Below, piece by piece: positions 11,405-23,315 of a stretch of DNA of 64,000 nucleotides. The DNA comes from Asterella californica. Its lineage: Eukaryota > Streptophyta > Marchantiopsida > Marchantiales > Aytoniaceae. The stretch is from NCBI GenBank assembly GCA_036924285.1, contig JAYKYS010000005.1, positions 6,200,001 through 6,264,000 on the forward strand. Direction: 5' to 3'. The position numbers and the translations under genes were made by a program. Each line of letters begins with the position of its first letter. Positions within the stretch are counted from its first letter, which is position 1. The notes under the pieces are model-generated. The model saw only the letters and a list, made by a program, of their open reading frames with translations, had not been told where the DNA came from and made no database searches.

Positions 11405-11720
11405 CAAGAATGACAAGATACGAAGCAGAAGATTACACGAAGAAGTGTTGATCTACCTCCACAACACATATCTTCGCCTTCACTTTAAGACAAACGTTGT
11501 ATAACTCACCCTTCTAGTTGTTGGCAGCTCATAGCACCCAACCATGATTCAGTTTGATAGACCACTATCCTCTCTCGTACACCTCCCGTCACATGATGTT
11601 GATCTCGGATCCGTGATCAACTAAAGCAGCAACATGTTCAGACAAACTTCCAAGACGTACTCGTGTAGTAGTCGTAGCACGAGCTCAATATCTCTTTCTG
11701 AAATCACTATCAGTAGTTGG
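11405..11720 (-). pseudogene. Aspartic protease remnant (- strand element)
   Basis: On the - strand it encodes ALVDHGSEINIM with the DHGS tetrad at 11,607-11,618, then VDQHFFV and a strand reading SSASYLVIL that ends at about 11,404. The end corresponds to position 4,430 of element A, after which about 1 kb of pol linker is missing. A TGA stop right after NIM and other changes make it non-functional. Confidence 0.7.
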
Positions 11721-12478
11721 ACTGTTCTTGCCAACTACTTTATCATCAAACTCGATAGTGTTGGTATCAACAACCAAAGCTTCTTGCTGGTATCCCTTGT
11801 CATCCTAAAAATGCACCTTTCCAAATTCCGCATCATTCATAGAAGCTTCAATCACATCTATCATCTTAACTCTCTATTTGCTTGGACGTCACTCGTCTCT
11901 TTTGTTTGATGATGTCGATGATCAACTCGTAAACCTCCCTCTTTGCAATACAAAGAACCTCCCGAAGAAGAAAACACTCAACTCGTGCGTCTAATATCCT
12001 CTGCTGCAAAATACTCTTAAGATCAGTAGAAGTTTCAATATCTGCAATCAACTTGTAAGCCGGTCCTTTCTTCTTCTCTTGGACAATAAACAGTGTATCA
12101 ACAGTCGTTGGCTCCTGTTGAGACCTCTACACGTCCTCCATCGGACTTGGTGCAAGTGAGGGAGCTTGAGAAGTAAACAGGACATCCTCTAGAGGAGCTT
12201 CTCGCCTCCTGGTGACTCTTCGTCCATCTTTAGTCTCTTCTAGAACTCTAGTATCAAGCTCAGAGGCATCTCGCCGCCTCTTTTCTACCACAAAAGCATC
12301 ATGTCATTGAACGTGTCTATCCATGTCGAAGAATACTTTGATAGACGTAGTGCCTACGTGATCTTCACACCTTATGACCCTACGGATAGTCTCGGCTCCT
12401 CTCTTCAGCACCTTAGAAGGAACTTCAACATTTCTCGACAGACCTATCTAACAATGTAGGGCTAGCAAAAACTTCAAT
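11721..12478 (-). pseudogene. gag C-terminal part (- strand element)
   Basis: The - strand reads the segment before the protease: RILDARVECFLLREVLCIAK with REVYELIIDIIKQKRRVTS (12,010-11,880). Further upstream it reads KRRRDASELDTRVLEET and DGRRVTRRREAP (12,295-12,185), and the KRGAETIRRVIR block. The far end (12,478) corresponds to about position 2,030 of element A, where the solo LTR interrupts the gene. The frame is broken in several places. Confidence 0.7.
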
Positions 12479-12482
12479 ACGT

Positions 12483-14346
12483 TATCGTGTCGGATATTTT
12501 GTGCGTGAAGGATGTCCAGGAAAACGCGAGGTTCCTGGCTGTGGAGATGCTGTGTGCCAAACAGAGACAAGACAGAGAACAACAACCACGAAAAGGAATG
12601 CTGCGATATATACCACTCTGAAAGTATGTACACTGTCGGTTCTTTCTCCAAATAGCACAAAACTGAGGAAAAGACCAGAGCGGTCTGTAACCTACTTCAG
12701 AAGCCCTAAAACAAACCCCTGAAACGTAACCCTAGTCTGAAATCGCCAAAACGTAGCTCAAAGCAAGAGGAACTTCTCTTTGCTAACAACCAGAGCCACA
12801 ACAGTATCATGCGATCCAAACCCAAGTCCAAACCACATCCACACACTAGCTCTTGGCTAAAGCTAGCTACCACAAGCCATACACAACCAACTAAGTCCTT
12901 AACGAACTCAAAAGGACGAAACCTGTAGCGAAGGAACCGAAAAAGACCTATCTGGGAACTTTCTCCTTTCGCCAAACGATCTTCAAATGTTGATAGGGTC
13001 TCCTTCCCTGACTCCGTTGGCCCAAGAAACCTTCAGAACCGACTCCCGATAGTCGAGATATCGTCAGTTTTCGGTCGCAGGTGACCGAACCTTCAAAAAC
13101 TCCTCCTTGCGGCTTAAAACCGCTCACACCGCACAAACGGATCGTCTAAACTGATATCCGTCTTCGCTGGTAGGTAGATCTGGCTACCCTGAACCCAACA
13201 AGACTCCAAACAAGCCGTTTGGAGTTCCCCTTGCAAAACTACTCGAGAAATTTGGTTGCAGGCTACAAAAAACTGACGTAAATCGGCTCCCTGCGGCTCA
13301 AATTTGCTCACCACACCCAAACCAACAATCCAATTCACTTACAGTCTTCTCCTATGCGTACATGAGGACTCCCTGATCGCGTAGGCACCAAGAACGAAGA
13401 GCTTGGCTCACCGATCGCGAAGAACAATCCAATCTCAGGTCGCAGGCGATGAAAACTTGACGCAAGCGCTTCCCTGCGAGCCAATTTCTCTCACAACTCT
13501 CAAACCGCCCGATAAAACTTTGTATCGTCTTCAATTTCCTGAAGAACTCGTTGTTCTGATCCCGATGGATCCAAGGACAGCAAGTTTGGACTCCGGAACG
13601 GCCCGAACGGTCCAACTCTCCTTCACATGTAACTGAAAACTCCAATTCTGCTCCCTGCGTCTCAATTTCTCCCAGAACACAACCCCCGATCCCTCTCTTC
13701 AAGAACCGTCTTAACCTGTGCGTAGCCTGCACAGATCTGAACCCGATGACACCTTGCGCGCGTGTATTAGACTTCCCAATTCTCCAAAACATCCACCGAC
13801 AGGTCGCAGGAACAAGCAAGCCCCTTAAGCAGCCCCCTTGCAACAGTCTGTACGTACGAAGTTCAACCCTCAATAATAAGAAGCAGGCCCCTTGCGTGTT
13901 TGATATAACGCCTGAAGCCCTAAATACCCAGTCAGCAAGTAACTAGGGGCCTAGCTTGATTTTACCTTTTTCCGAATCGCATAACTTCTTCTCTGGATGT
14001 CCAAACGAAATAAACAAGATGCCCATGGAAAGCTGACAAAGAGCTCTATCCATCTATGCGATAAAAGTAAAGATCCGAAGTTGCGCCAAAAGCTCGTAAG
14101 CTGGGGCCTAGCTTGTTTTCTCCATCTTTCGAGTCCTGTAACTTCTTCACTATGCGTCCAAACGAAGTAGACAAAGTGCCTTTGGAAAGCTGACAAGGAG
14201 CTCTACCCATCTATGTGATGAAAATGGAGATCTGAGATTGTGCCAAAAGCCCGTAAGCTGGGGCCTAGCTTGTCTTCTCATGAGTGTCTTTGGAGCAACA
14301 AGTATCGAAGTTGTATTTCAAGTAGGAGCCGGTCCACGACACGACA
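12483..14346 (-). mobile_element. Solo LTR of a Ty3/gypsy element, 1,864 bp
   Basis: Read on the - strand the block starts TGTCGTGTCGTGGACC and ends CCGACACGATA, so its ends are a short inverted repeat of the LTR type (TGTCG...CGACA, the last C decayed to T). It is flanked by ACGT on both sides (12,479-12,482 and 14,347-14,350). The gag gene on either side continues at matching positions of element A (about 2,020 and 2,035), so it inserted into an older element. No internal domain is present, so I call it a solo LTR. It contains a 157-base tandem repeat. A truncated second copy is at 7,443-8,342. Confidence 0.75.
13946..14259. repeat. 157-base tandem repeat, two units, inside the LTR
   Basis: Two consecutive units each begin GGGGCCTAGCTTG (at 13,946 and 14,103), and the start of a third unit lies at 14,260. 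Both contain GTCCAAACGAA, GGAAAGCTGACA and GAGCTCTA at the same offsets. Only one unit is present in the truncated LTR copy (about 8,109-8,260), so the unit number varies between LTR copies. Confidence 0.85.
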
Positions 14347-14350
14347 ACGT

Positions 14351-15400
14351 CCAGTGTATACATCAAGATTCACCGGTGGTGCCATCAATGTAGTTACTGT
14401 TGCAGTCGTAGCGATCTGAGACAGACTCCTCATACCTCCTCATCCAAACTGGATTCTCAACTACTCTCCAGTAGAAGCAAAGTGCAATCTACCATGTTGG
14501 TAGCAAACCCACATCATCTCATAGAACGGTCGTAAGCTCTTTACAGTCTCCTCAAAGATAATCTGAACTGTCACACCATATAAATCTATGAACAGGAGCA
14601 CCTCCTTGACATGCAGCAGTAGGTGTTGGTGGCTGCTCTCTTGGCAAACCAGCCAGCTCTATCTTCAATTCTCGCATATGCTGGATCAGATCTTCAATTT
14701 GGTTTTGTTCACACTGGTTCTCTACAAGTGTTTGAACATGTACTCTTTGTGCAAGAAGAGGCACAATTGGTATTGGAGGGACTGCTGTTGGAACAACAAG
14801 ACTAGGAGCATGCGTTGGAAGCTGTTGTACTTGAGGAGCAACGTGAGGTTGAGAGACCACTTCTGCAAACGGACGTCCTTTTACAGCCACTCTTTCTCAT
14901 CTTTGCCTCGTTATAACAACCACGCCATCCTCAATTCTCTTCCAAGCACTAGTAACATCTCTTTCAGCCGATCAATTTGTTAACTTGAAGCATAATCAAT
15001 TGGTCGTGACCTCATCGGTAGCTTGCAAGAAAAGCTTTGTCCTTCTAGCATCTAAGATTATACGTTCAAGCGTTGAAAAGTTATCGGTATCTCAGATCGA
15101 ATTCTCTCAACAACTCGTTCAGTCCCATCATACGATCAAATTGTTGCTCAACCCAGTCCAGAAACATTCTCCTAGTAATCCTCTCAAAATCCTCTTCAAG
15201 AAATTCCTCTCGGGGAGCTCGCTCAAAGCTCAGCCAAACACTAAGATTTCTTCTCTGTACATATCTAACTCGATCTCGCAACTCAAGAATCACAGCCAAC
15301 TCAAATTGTCAATCGTCTCTACATCAGTCATCCTCACAAGCTTCATTTCTCTTATGTAGTCACGTAGAAACCTATAAATATCCTTACCTTCATATCTTCC
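14351..15400 (-). pseudogene. gag N-terminal part (- strand element)
   Basis: On the - strand this reads REEFLEEDFERI, RMFLDWVEQQFD and MGLNELLREFDLRYR (15,220-15,085), matching the start of gag in element A. A Pro/Val/Gln-rich stretch follows (14,890-14,640). The zinc knuckle at about 14,543-14,590 reads IWCDSSDYL, stop, GDCKEL: the first Cys is Phe, the His is Tyr and an Arg codon has become TGA. Two of four zinc ligands are therefore lost. The block ends at the target duplication of the solo LTR. Confidence 0.75.
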
Positions 15401-17199
15401 ACATTACAGTCGCTTGCAAAACCTTCCTAGATTTTAACTCACTCCTCTGACGATCAGATGTTGTTGAACTAGGGCCGCAAGCGTCTTTCAAATCTCAGTA
15501 GTATCAAGATCCGATGTTGTCGTCGCTGCAGACGTAGATGCGATAGTAGACGTTGATGCAACAACCATAGAGACAGCAAGGCTTCCGCTCTTACGATCCA
15601 TCTCTTCTTCGTGTGAAAACCTCAACCTCCATGATCAATCACCCCAAGTCGACTCTCAACAGAAGCACTAGATTTATTTCAAGGAGAGTCTTTCTCAAGA
15701 ATGACGAGCTTTCTAATTGTGATTAATTGGTAGATAGAGATTGAACGAATGAGAGATAAGAGCCAACCAACTTGTGTACAACAGCCAAAGTCTTTCATAG
15801 ATCTTTTCTATCTAATAGTCGATCCTTATTCACTAAGATAGATTCTCAATCACCAGAAGGTAGATTCATCTCCAAATATAACAATAGCTGAAATTCGAAC
15901 TCCCAAAAAATTATTTCTTTTCCTACGACAGCCTCACACTTGAAATCCTCAAAAATTTGATCCTCTCAATCCTTGTCTTCCTCCCGTACGGATCGACGGT
16001 TCTTCTTGGTGATAAAAAGCGCAATACTTCTCATCGTGTGATGCCGGCAGTTTTCTTCTTTAACACCTAGCTAAGCTAGGGTCTTTATAAGCATACTTGC
16101 GTATCAAACAAGCAGACCCTCTGCTAAGCTAGATCCTTGCTTATTAAAAATTTCTCAGCCTTTGATGCAACTTCTATATAGTACAGGCTATCGAGTGTAG
16201 ATCAAAGTTACATGTATGAAGCCACCCTTTAGAGCTTATAGCCCCCATAGTCACACTAGATAACTCTTGATCTATAATCGAAGTGGCATGCGGGACTTAG
16301 GTCAGGAAGTCCACGATTAAGAGGGATATCGATCACCCGCCTCTAGATATGCAAGATGTAGCTACATATCCAACATAGATTCTCATCCAAGAGGTCAACA
16401 TGCAAGAATAAGGAACACATGCCAAGAGGATTTGATCTTGAGACCTCTTCTTCCTAGGTGGGCACCTCTATCATTGGAGATGGCTCTATTTTCGTTAAAC
16501 AAAGAATTAAAACTCATACGTAAACTTAAAGGAGATTACTTCTACATTCTTTACTAACTTTCTCTATGTCAACTTCTTTGTATAGCTCCATTTTTAATGA
16601 ATGAAGAGTCAAAACTATAGTATTCACTAACACATACGCACTTGTATCTTCAAATTGTGGATCCAAGTCACGAGTTGGAATCAACGGATTTTGCTCATCT
16701 TTCATGACTTAAAACTACACTAACTATTGTATGGAATGCTACTTCTCACAATTGAAGCCACGAGGTCACTCTCCTCAACGAGCTCCATATTTTGGTAGTT
16801 TCATTGTTTTTCAGAGTGATACATTAACTCAAGCTAAGGGGCAGCTTCTCTAGCTCAGCTCTAGCTTAACTCGTGTCTAGCTTGGTAAGCTCAGGTGTAA
16901 CTTCTTGTGGAAATGTCAGTCGAGTGTCTTCTGAAGATATGTTTCATCGTATGAGACGTGAAGTAGCACAACATCGGTTTGACTCCAGCAGCGAGAGAAG
17001 TGGCGAACTTGACATTGTCTAGTAGGAGAGCTAAGATTCACGAGTTGATTATCGCCTAGTCTTCGACTGATGGCATTGTGATTCAAATTCAATTGACTTC
17101 ATAGAGCAACGAGGATTAGATATTCCAACTCATGTAAACACCACAGTTGTCTGAATAAAGCATCATAGCAAATTTTATTTTGATATCATTGATGCAGTA
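15401..17199. other. Unassigned sequence beyond the - strand gag
   Basis: This should hold the 5' leader and LTR of the - strand gypsy element, but I found no LTR ends. It contains repeated CTAGCTAAGCTAGG and GCTAAGCTAGATC words near 16,070-16,130 and short AGCTCAGCTCTAGCTTAACT runs near 16,850. No gene was recognised. Confidence 0.3.
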
Positions 17200-18112
17200 T
17201 TTACATGTGAATGTGTTCATGTCATTCATACATCGCTCACTGTCACTCTTCAATGAAAGACATATTGCGCATCGGCAGTCGCTGTCAATATCAGATTAAC
17301 ATCCGTTGTGAATTACCTAGTCGAGATATGAAGACGGTTTGTCAAAAAGCTCGGCTCTTTAAAATATGGACAGATGTCCTCTTGCACTTCCAGCACCTTG
17401 CTCCGTGTTTTCTTTATCTTTGTCTCCAGCTCCTCGATTATAATCGACTTCGCAGATCAACAACAAGCAACGATCAAGCAGCTGGATCAATTCAGTCATT
17501 TTCATGTTACGAGATACATGGTTAGCATTCGTGCAAGCACACCACTACTGCTTCGTTTACTTCTCCATCGAAATCCATCTCAAATACACTACCATGAAGT
17601 GTATATCAGAAGTTTTTGTAGCACTCCGAATGAGATCCTCTGAATGTTTACATATATTCTTGCGCTCTCATCTTCTGAAACCGCCAACACGATATAACAC
17701 AGTGTCTAGGTCAAGCTCTCGATCTGTTCAGTCTTCATCACATTCCAGCAGGTCTCCATGTCACGCATGTGATCGAGAGCATGGTCGGAGATGCAACCAA
17801 GTGAATTCACAAACTCATGGATCCGACCAAGTGAATGCAATCTTTGAAGGATTAAACCAAGTAAATTTCTCTAGAAAAAACACCTTTGACGTTTTTATTC
17901 ATTTTTTGCTCATTTCGTAAGTGAATTTTTACAATAAAGAAATCTACTACTTCAAGTAATGATTCCAAATTTCCAAAAAATAAACACCATACAGTGAACT
18001 CATAAAGGCGACCTCAAGAAACTACAGTTCTAAACAAAACTGACCGACTGTAAATTATGGTATTTTTCTTTTCAGACGTTTTAGAATATTTTCTGTTAAC
18101 TTTGACATCCCC
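17200..18112. other. Degenerate sequence with a MITE end at the right
   Basis: Short open stretches on the + strand include a Ser/Arg-rich part and CHACDREHGRRC (about 17,755-17,790), which is not a clean zinc knuckle. I would not call a gene. The right end (about 18,060-18,111) reads TTTTCAGACGTTTTAGAATATT followed by TTAACTTTGACATCCCC, which matches the right end of the MITE at 54,586-54,957. This is a partial or decayed copy, and its left end was not found. Confidence 0.4.
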
Positions 18113-18570
18113 GAAAGAATAACGTCTGGGACGGAACAGTAGCGTATCATACTGGAATGGGACAAAAGACTTGTTCAGCCGGTATCAGTCGGCCGGAAGT
18201 GAACGTGAGTCGCCACCGGCAAAGATCTTCTGTATATCTCGAAGGGCCAAAGGTCACAGGTGTGTGTCGACCTACACCTAAGTTGGAAAATAGCCTACCG
18301 GTAGGTCTTGTTGTCTGGACTGTACTTCCCTTTTCGTCTTCTAGTGTCTGGACAGACCGAATGAAGTAAGTTTAAGACAACTCTCTGCGGACTGAAAGGG
18401 CAAACGTCCATACTCGTACCATTTCGGACTATTCCTCCTAGAAGGTACCAAATGCCTTGGAGGAATAATGGAAGAGGGGATAATGTATTAATTTATTATC
18501 TAACCCGTCATTTGTCCTCTTCCTTCCCTCCGGAGAAAAGTCTAGGTTGTAGGCATATTATGCATATTCA

Positions 18571-18600
18571 TCTCTTCCAAGTTCGGAAGAAGTGAAATAT
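18571..18600 (-). repeat. Hairpin-family repeat, 3' end (copy H1)
   Basis: On the - strand this reads CTTCTTCCGAACTTGGAAG followed by AGATGAATATGCATA. It is a hairpin and 3' motif like those of the other copies (best compared with the one at 50,729). Only the 3' end was recognised. Confidence 0.5.
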
Positions 18601-18839
18601 ACATATTTTTTAATTAATGTACTTACCTTGTATGTTAGAAAAGTTAATACATTAATTAAAAACATTTGAATTGAGAACCAAGCATACGCTCTGTTCATTG
18701 TACTTACAGTTTTATAGCAGTCAACACCCAGGTGTCCAACTCTATGAAAACAACCTCGTAAATTGAAGAAAGAATTCAGAAGTTTAAATTTAATCATCTG
18801 GACAATTTAGCCTTCTGTCCTTTTGATGTTTCTCTGACT

Positions 18840-19013
18840 TTCTATTCATTTTTTGTTCTTAGTCTGTCTATTAATCACTTCACATACTGAATTGTAGTCT
18901 GCAAGAATATAATCTCCATGATATAGATGACACCTTCTATTCATCTTTTGTTCTTAGTCTGTCTATTATTCACTTCACGTACTGAATTGTAGTCTGCAGG
19001 AATATAATCTCCA
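18840..19013. repeat. 79-base direct duplication, 95-base period
   Basis: Copies at 18,840-18,918 and 18,935-19,013 both start TTCTATTCAT and end AATATAATCTCCA, with only a few substitutions. The 16 bases between them are unrelated. It is a recent local duplication in non-coding sequence. Confidence 0.9.
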
Positions 19014-19665
19014 AAAACATAGTAGTTGAAAGTAAAATATTTTTGACAATTTTTTTCACTAAACCAAAGATTGTATTTTTCCTTCCCTGAACCAAAACGT
19101 GACTTTCGATGCATATTATGCATACTGGCTAGAACCTCAACCTAAATGCTAAACCCTAAACCTAAAAAGAGATAAAAGAACAGATAATGTTATAAAACCG
19201 TGGTCTTTTAAGGTATTAAATGCTATTAGTTAATTTAGAAGTTAGTTCGTGACGCATAACACTGCAGTTACTATCAAACTGAACTCCGTTCGATGCACAG
19301 TTCAAACTTCAAAGCAATAGCAACTCTTGTGAGTGTGGAGAAGTAGTAACGAAGAAAATATATTCTTGTATTTTGGGAAGAGTTCCAAATCTTCAACCAT
19401 CAGAACTCCATTTACGAAAGTGTATAGACAACAATCATTATAAGAAGTTACAAAAGTCTGGGGAGTAATAAAAACTCGATGCCTTTATCATGAAGGGAGT
19501 ACCATTTTGGTTATGCTCATGTATATATTTGTCTAGAAATAGACATTTTAAACACATCATTTATTATTATGATCGGTAAAAGGGACAGTGTATTTTAACT
19601 GTCCACCATCAACCAATTGCAGTGCCCAGCAGGCCTTCTTGGAATGTCCAGTATACGATCTGGAG

Positions 19666-19667
19666 AA

Positions 19668-19702
<35 letters not shown>

Positions 19703-19723
19703 ATATATATATATATATATATA
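19666..19723. repeat. Microsatellite (AAAT)n then (AT)n
   Basis: About ten AAAT units are followed directly by about ten AT units. It is a compound simple repeat with no coding role. Confidence 0.95.
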
Positions 19724-21172
19724 GTTAATCACTATTACAAACACTTTTTTTATTACTCTTTGTTCCTTCATTCTACACGATGTAATAAACATTATCCACG
19801 ACAAGTTTTTTGGAGATATATATGGCATATTTCTTAATATATATGAAATCTTTTTAATCGCATCTTTTGTGCACTAAACCTCACTGTCGTGATAGGTGTG
19901 ACCTCACATCCGGAGTAACTACGTAGTAACAGTAAACAAGCGTTCTCACTCAACATGGACTAGGTGAACATGCGAGAACTAGAGCATGGTAGCTTCCCAG
20001 AAGTTCATGTCGCATGCATATTCATAAGAAACAGATACTGGCAACTGTTATTGCGTTCTCTGGTTGCCACACAGATTCATACCTAGGCTGCTTGTTGTTG
20101 ACGAGAGAGGTGGAATAAAAATCTGCGAGTTTGTCCTGGTTCAGAACTTTACAAGTGGAAGCCTTCGAGTCACATACATAATTATAAACGAAGATCGAAG
20201 AACCAAATACTTGATCTACAGAAACAATGTTAATGATTGATGGAGAGGAACAGAAAGCGAGAAAAGGAGAACATACATTCGACCTCGGCAAATGATAAGC
20301 GAAGGTGTTATGCCTGGTCACGACTCACAAGTCCAACTCCAAGTCCAACTCCAACGTGAACGATGCTTTGATTGACTCTGAGTCAGTGAGTAGCCACCTC
20401 TTTCCACTGCCGACAAACTACAAACTGGGTGGTCAGCCTGTAGGCCACTTTGAAAGGGTGGATCCAAAACGTGAACTGCTGCGAAAACTCGCTCACGAAA
20501 TTTCCATGTGGCAGATACTGGACAGGAATTCGTCATCCGTTGCATAGAGAGCTTCAATCAAGGCCAGGAGCGACAAAGTGCCGTCGAAGATCGAGTGAGT
20601 GATCGAGTCAGCGAGTTCGCTCTGCCTGAGATCAGACTGTCCTTTCAGTGTTGAAGGACGGTATCCTCCTCACGTTTGCTTTCCTTTAATGGTCTTTTGT
20701 CTCTTGGGATGCAGAGCAAGTAGTTCTACAAATGCTAGAGAGTCTATGACACTATGCTCTAGCGTCCCCTACTACAGTACTACTACCGTTCGCCCTTACC
20801 CACGACTTCGATGATTGCTTTTTTGTCCCGGTTTCTGAGTAATTTAAGCACCCCTTGTGGGCTTTAGTGCCTGGTGGTGAAGGCATCACTGTCCGATGCT
20901 CCAGGATCTCCCTCTTTGGTTGACTCAGTTGTTTCCTTGAACAGTCGTCAGCCCACGATTCAGTTACGTCACGCTCCAGTATTCTGCAGCAGCCAGTTTG
21001 TGAGATGGAGAAGTTGCCTATAGACTACTCACACTCAAATCCTTAGCTCCTTGGAAACTTCAAAGCCCTGGTTATCGATGGAGTAACTGGTTATATGCTA
21101 GAAACACAAAGTCCAACTAACTTTCCTTCCTCAAAAGCGCATTCACACTTTTGGCTGCTGATCTATTAGTGC
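19724..21172. other. Intergenic sequence, no gene recognised
   Basis: A slightly more GC-rich patch at 20,300-20,550 has open frames on both strands and a short CCAACTCCAAGT repeat, but no ATG in the longer + frame at its left end and no recognisable motif. A telomere-like AAACCCTAAACC word lies just to the left of this stretch, at 19,151. Confidence 0.4.
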
Positions 21173-21405
21173 GTGTCAAAGCTAAGAGAGAACAGTCTTT
21201 AACGTCCGGAAGGAAAACAACCTAAGTTTATTGAAGGATAACTTTGTATAGAGTTATCAATCGCTTACCATTCTATTTGTGAAATGATATAATTTTTTAA
21301 TTTTTTATTAAAAGTTTTAAAAAATTAAAATAAATTATTTGAATCTTGAACTACATTACTGCGATAACGTACTACCGAATCCCCTAAGAAAACAATAAAA
21401 TACAC
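21173..21405 (+). repeat. Interspersed repeat with GCGTGTCAAAGCT end (copy 1)
   Basis: It starts GCGTGTCAAAGCTAA. It shares AACTTTGTATAG-like and TTTGAATCTTG segments, the AT-rich middle and the GAATC...TAA tail with the copy at 22,977-23,205. No coding capacity is visible. The element class is unknown. Confidence 0.6.
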
Positions 21406-22059
21406 AGAAAATGTCTCCTCCTAGGAGTAGCATCTTTGCCTCCCCTAGGAGGAATACTGGATGAAGATTCCAGCTTTGACACGTACTATTCTCAGATATG
21501 ACCGATAATAACATGTGATTTTGTGTGTTGAAGATTTATATATTACATGCTGATTACATATTCACAAGTGTTTCCGCAAATTTCAAACGGTTATCTTCTA
21601 TTGTTCCTTAGGGTGTACTATCGCCATTAGACATTTTGTTAGACATTTTCCACTTTCTGAGTCTAGATCACATTTGTAGTGGCTCGATCTCTTCACATAC
21701 TACTACTTCATTGTCCACGTAGACATGCTAGTTTTACCGTGCAGCATTTCATGGAAGATTTTAGGTTAAGCATTCTTCAGTTTTGCATTGCTTAGCACAT
21801 AATATTATGAATGCTAACTGAGAGAAAGAAGAGTCTATAGAAGAAAGAAAAACAGAAAAAAAATTCTAGATGTAGATTGGTTCTAGTCGAGACAGGAGAA
21901 GTCAGACTGGTCTCTGCAGGAGGACAAATCTTTATGGTTTGTGTTATAAAAGAATGTGTAAGTGTCAAATTTAAATCTCAGATAAGGTAGTGTAAAAAGA
22001 AAATGTTTAATGTAATTTTAAATATTAACAGATTGTGAAGCAGCGGATTCTCTAGGCAT

Positions 22060-22232
22060 AAGTCATGAGAACAGCATGTAGAAACACGTCCCCGGAAAGT
22101 TTAAGTCCAGGGTCTCATTATAATATTGACTAATTTATTGCCTACTTTTTCATGCGAGAAAGGTCAGAAAATAAATTAATGAGAGTGAACTCGCTTTCCA
22201 TCTTGGGAGAAGGTGAATATACACGCCTCCCA
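22060..22232 (+). repeat. Hairpin-family short repeat (copy H2)
   Basis: It contains CATAAGTCATGAGAACAGC near the left, AGTTTAAGTCCAGGG in the middle, and ends with a decayed hairpin and AAGGTGAATATACACG. The same order of blocks is seen at 24.0, 37.3 and 51.4 kb. Confidence 0.55.
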
Positions 22233-22342
22233 AAATGACAAAAGTTCAGTGTTATGACTTCGCTGCTCTTTCGTCCTTTTCCTTTCAAGTAGATAGTGAG
22301 TTCTATGGTGAGTTAGTGAGTATCCTTTTGAATATATCTGTT

Positions 22343-22520
22343 TGCGTGTCAAAGCTTGAACGTTCTGAAATGATTATCGCTCACGGAAGAGTGTTACAGA
22401 TGCGGCCAAGATTTCTAATTCGTACCGTGAGTTTTAACCGTAAGTAAGTTAAGTGTTTAAAAAATTTATTATATTTTTCAAAAATTTAGAAATTTATAAC
22501 CATATTCAAAATCACCATCC
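22343..22520 (+). repeat. Interspersed repeat with GCGTGTCAAAGCT end (copy 2)
   Basis: It starts GCGTGTCAAAGCTTGAAC and runs into AT-rich sequence as in the other two copies. It is more diverged and its right end is uncertain. Confidence 0.45.
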
Positions 22521-22976
22521 TAATCGATACATGGCTCTAGACAAAGTTCTCCTTGGGGAAAACTACTGCTTTTGTCTTTCTGGACGTTAGAGAACTTTCT
22601 GATTTCTCTTTGACATGTACTATTACTTTCCATCTTAGTTCAGCTACTATCTGAATGTCGGTCGATTCCACTTGGTAAAGTTTTGGCATAACTTAATGCA
22701 CAGGAACGAAGTATAGAAAAGAAGTACAGGAGTCGATACTTTTTCATTCAGTCTGCATGTTATTGCATCTGCACTCAGTCCAGTTCGGACAAACTTGTCC
22801 AAGCGTGATCCGCTTGCTCAGGTGATAGAGAGTGTAGCCAGCCACAGATTTAGAGAAATTAGACGCAACGAAACATATAGAGAAGGTTAAAACCGTGCTG
22901 GTGTCAAGCTGCTCAAGCAGACTGACGGATCCAGTCATTTGAAGTCATGCATCCTGAATAATACGGTCTTATTTAG

Positions 22977-23205
22977 CGTGTCAAAGCTAAAGACATAAGA
23001 TTCTCTAAAGTCTAATAGGAAAAAGTCAGGTTCTTGAAAGATCGCTTATGGTTGTATTTGTTAACGGATATAATTCAATAGTTTTATAAAATTAGAATAA
23101 ACTTTTTAATTTATTATTATATTTTAACAAAAATAGAATAAACTATTTGAATCTTGCATTACCGTATAAACTTTCCAGTGAATCTAACAAAAAGAGCATA
23201 AGAAA
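22977..23205 (+). repeat. Interspersed repeat with GCGTGTCAAAGCT end (copy 3)
   Basis: It starts GCGTGTCAAAGCTAAAG. A TAGAATAAACTATTTGAATC segment and an AGTGAATCTAACAAAAAGAG tail correspond to the copy at 21,173. It lies just left of a MITE. Confidence 0.6.
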
Positions 23206-23315
23206 CGCCGGCGGTGTTTTCTTACGGAAGTGATTGTAAGAAATTTCTGAGACCTCTTGGCCATAGTAGTAATAATCTTTCACGACCGAAGATTCTAGTG
23301 TTGACACACGCTATT

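Noticed and set aside
17755..17790. CHACDREHGRRC as a zinc knuckle
   Set aside because: Spacing is CX2CX3HX3C, not the CX2CX4HX4C of gag knuckles, and no gag sequence surrounds it.
19151..19166. Telomere-like AAACCCTAAACC as an interstitial telomere
   Set aside because: Only about one and a half units; too short to distinguish from chance or a promoter telo-box.
20305..20550. Open frame of about 80 codons on the + strand
   Set aside because: It starts at GTG, not ATG, both strands are open here, and no motif was recognised.
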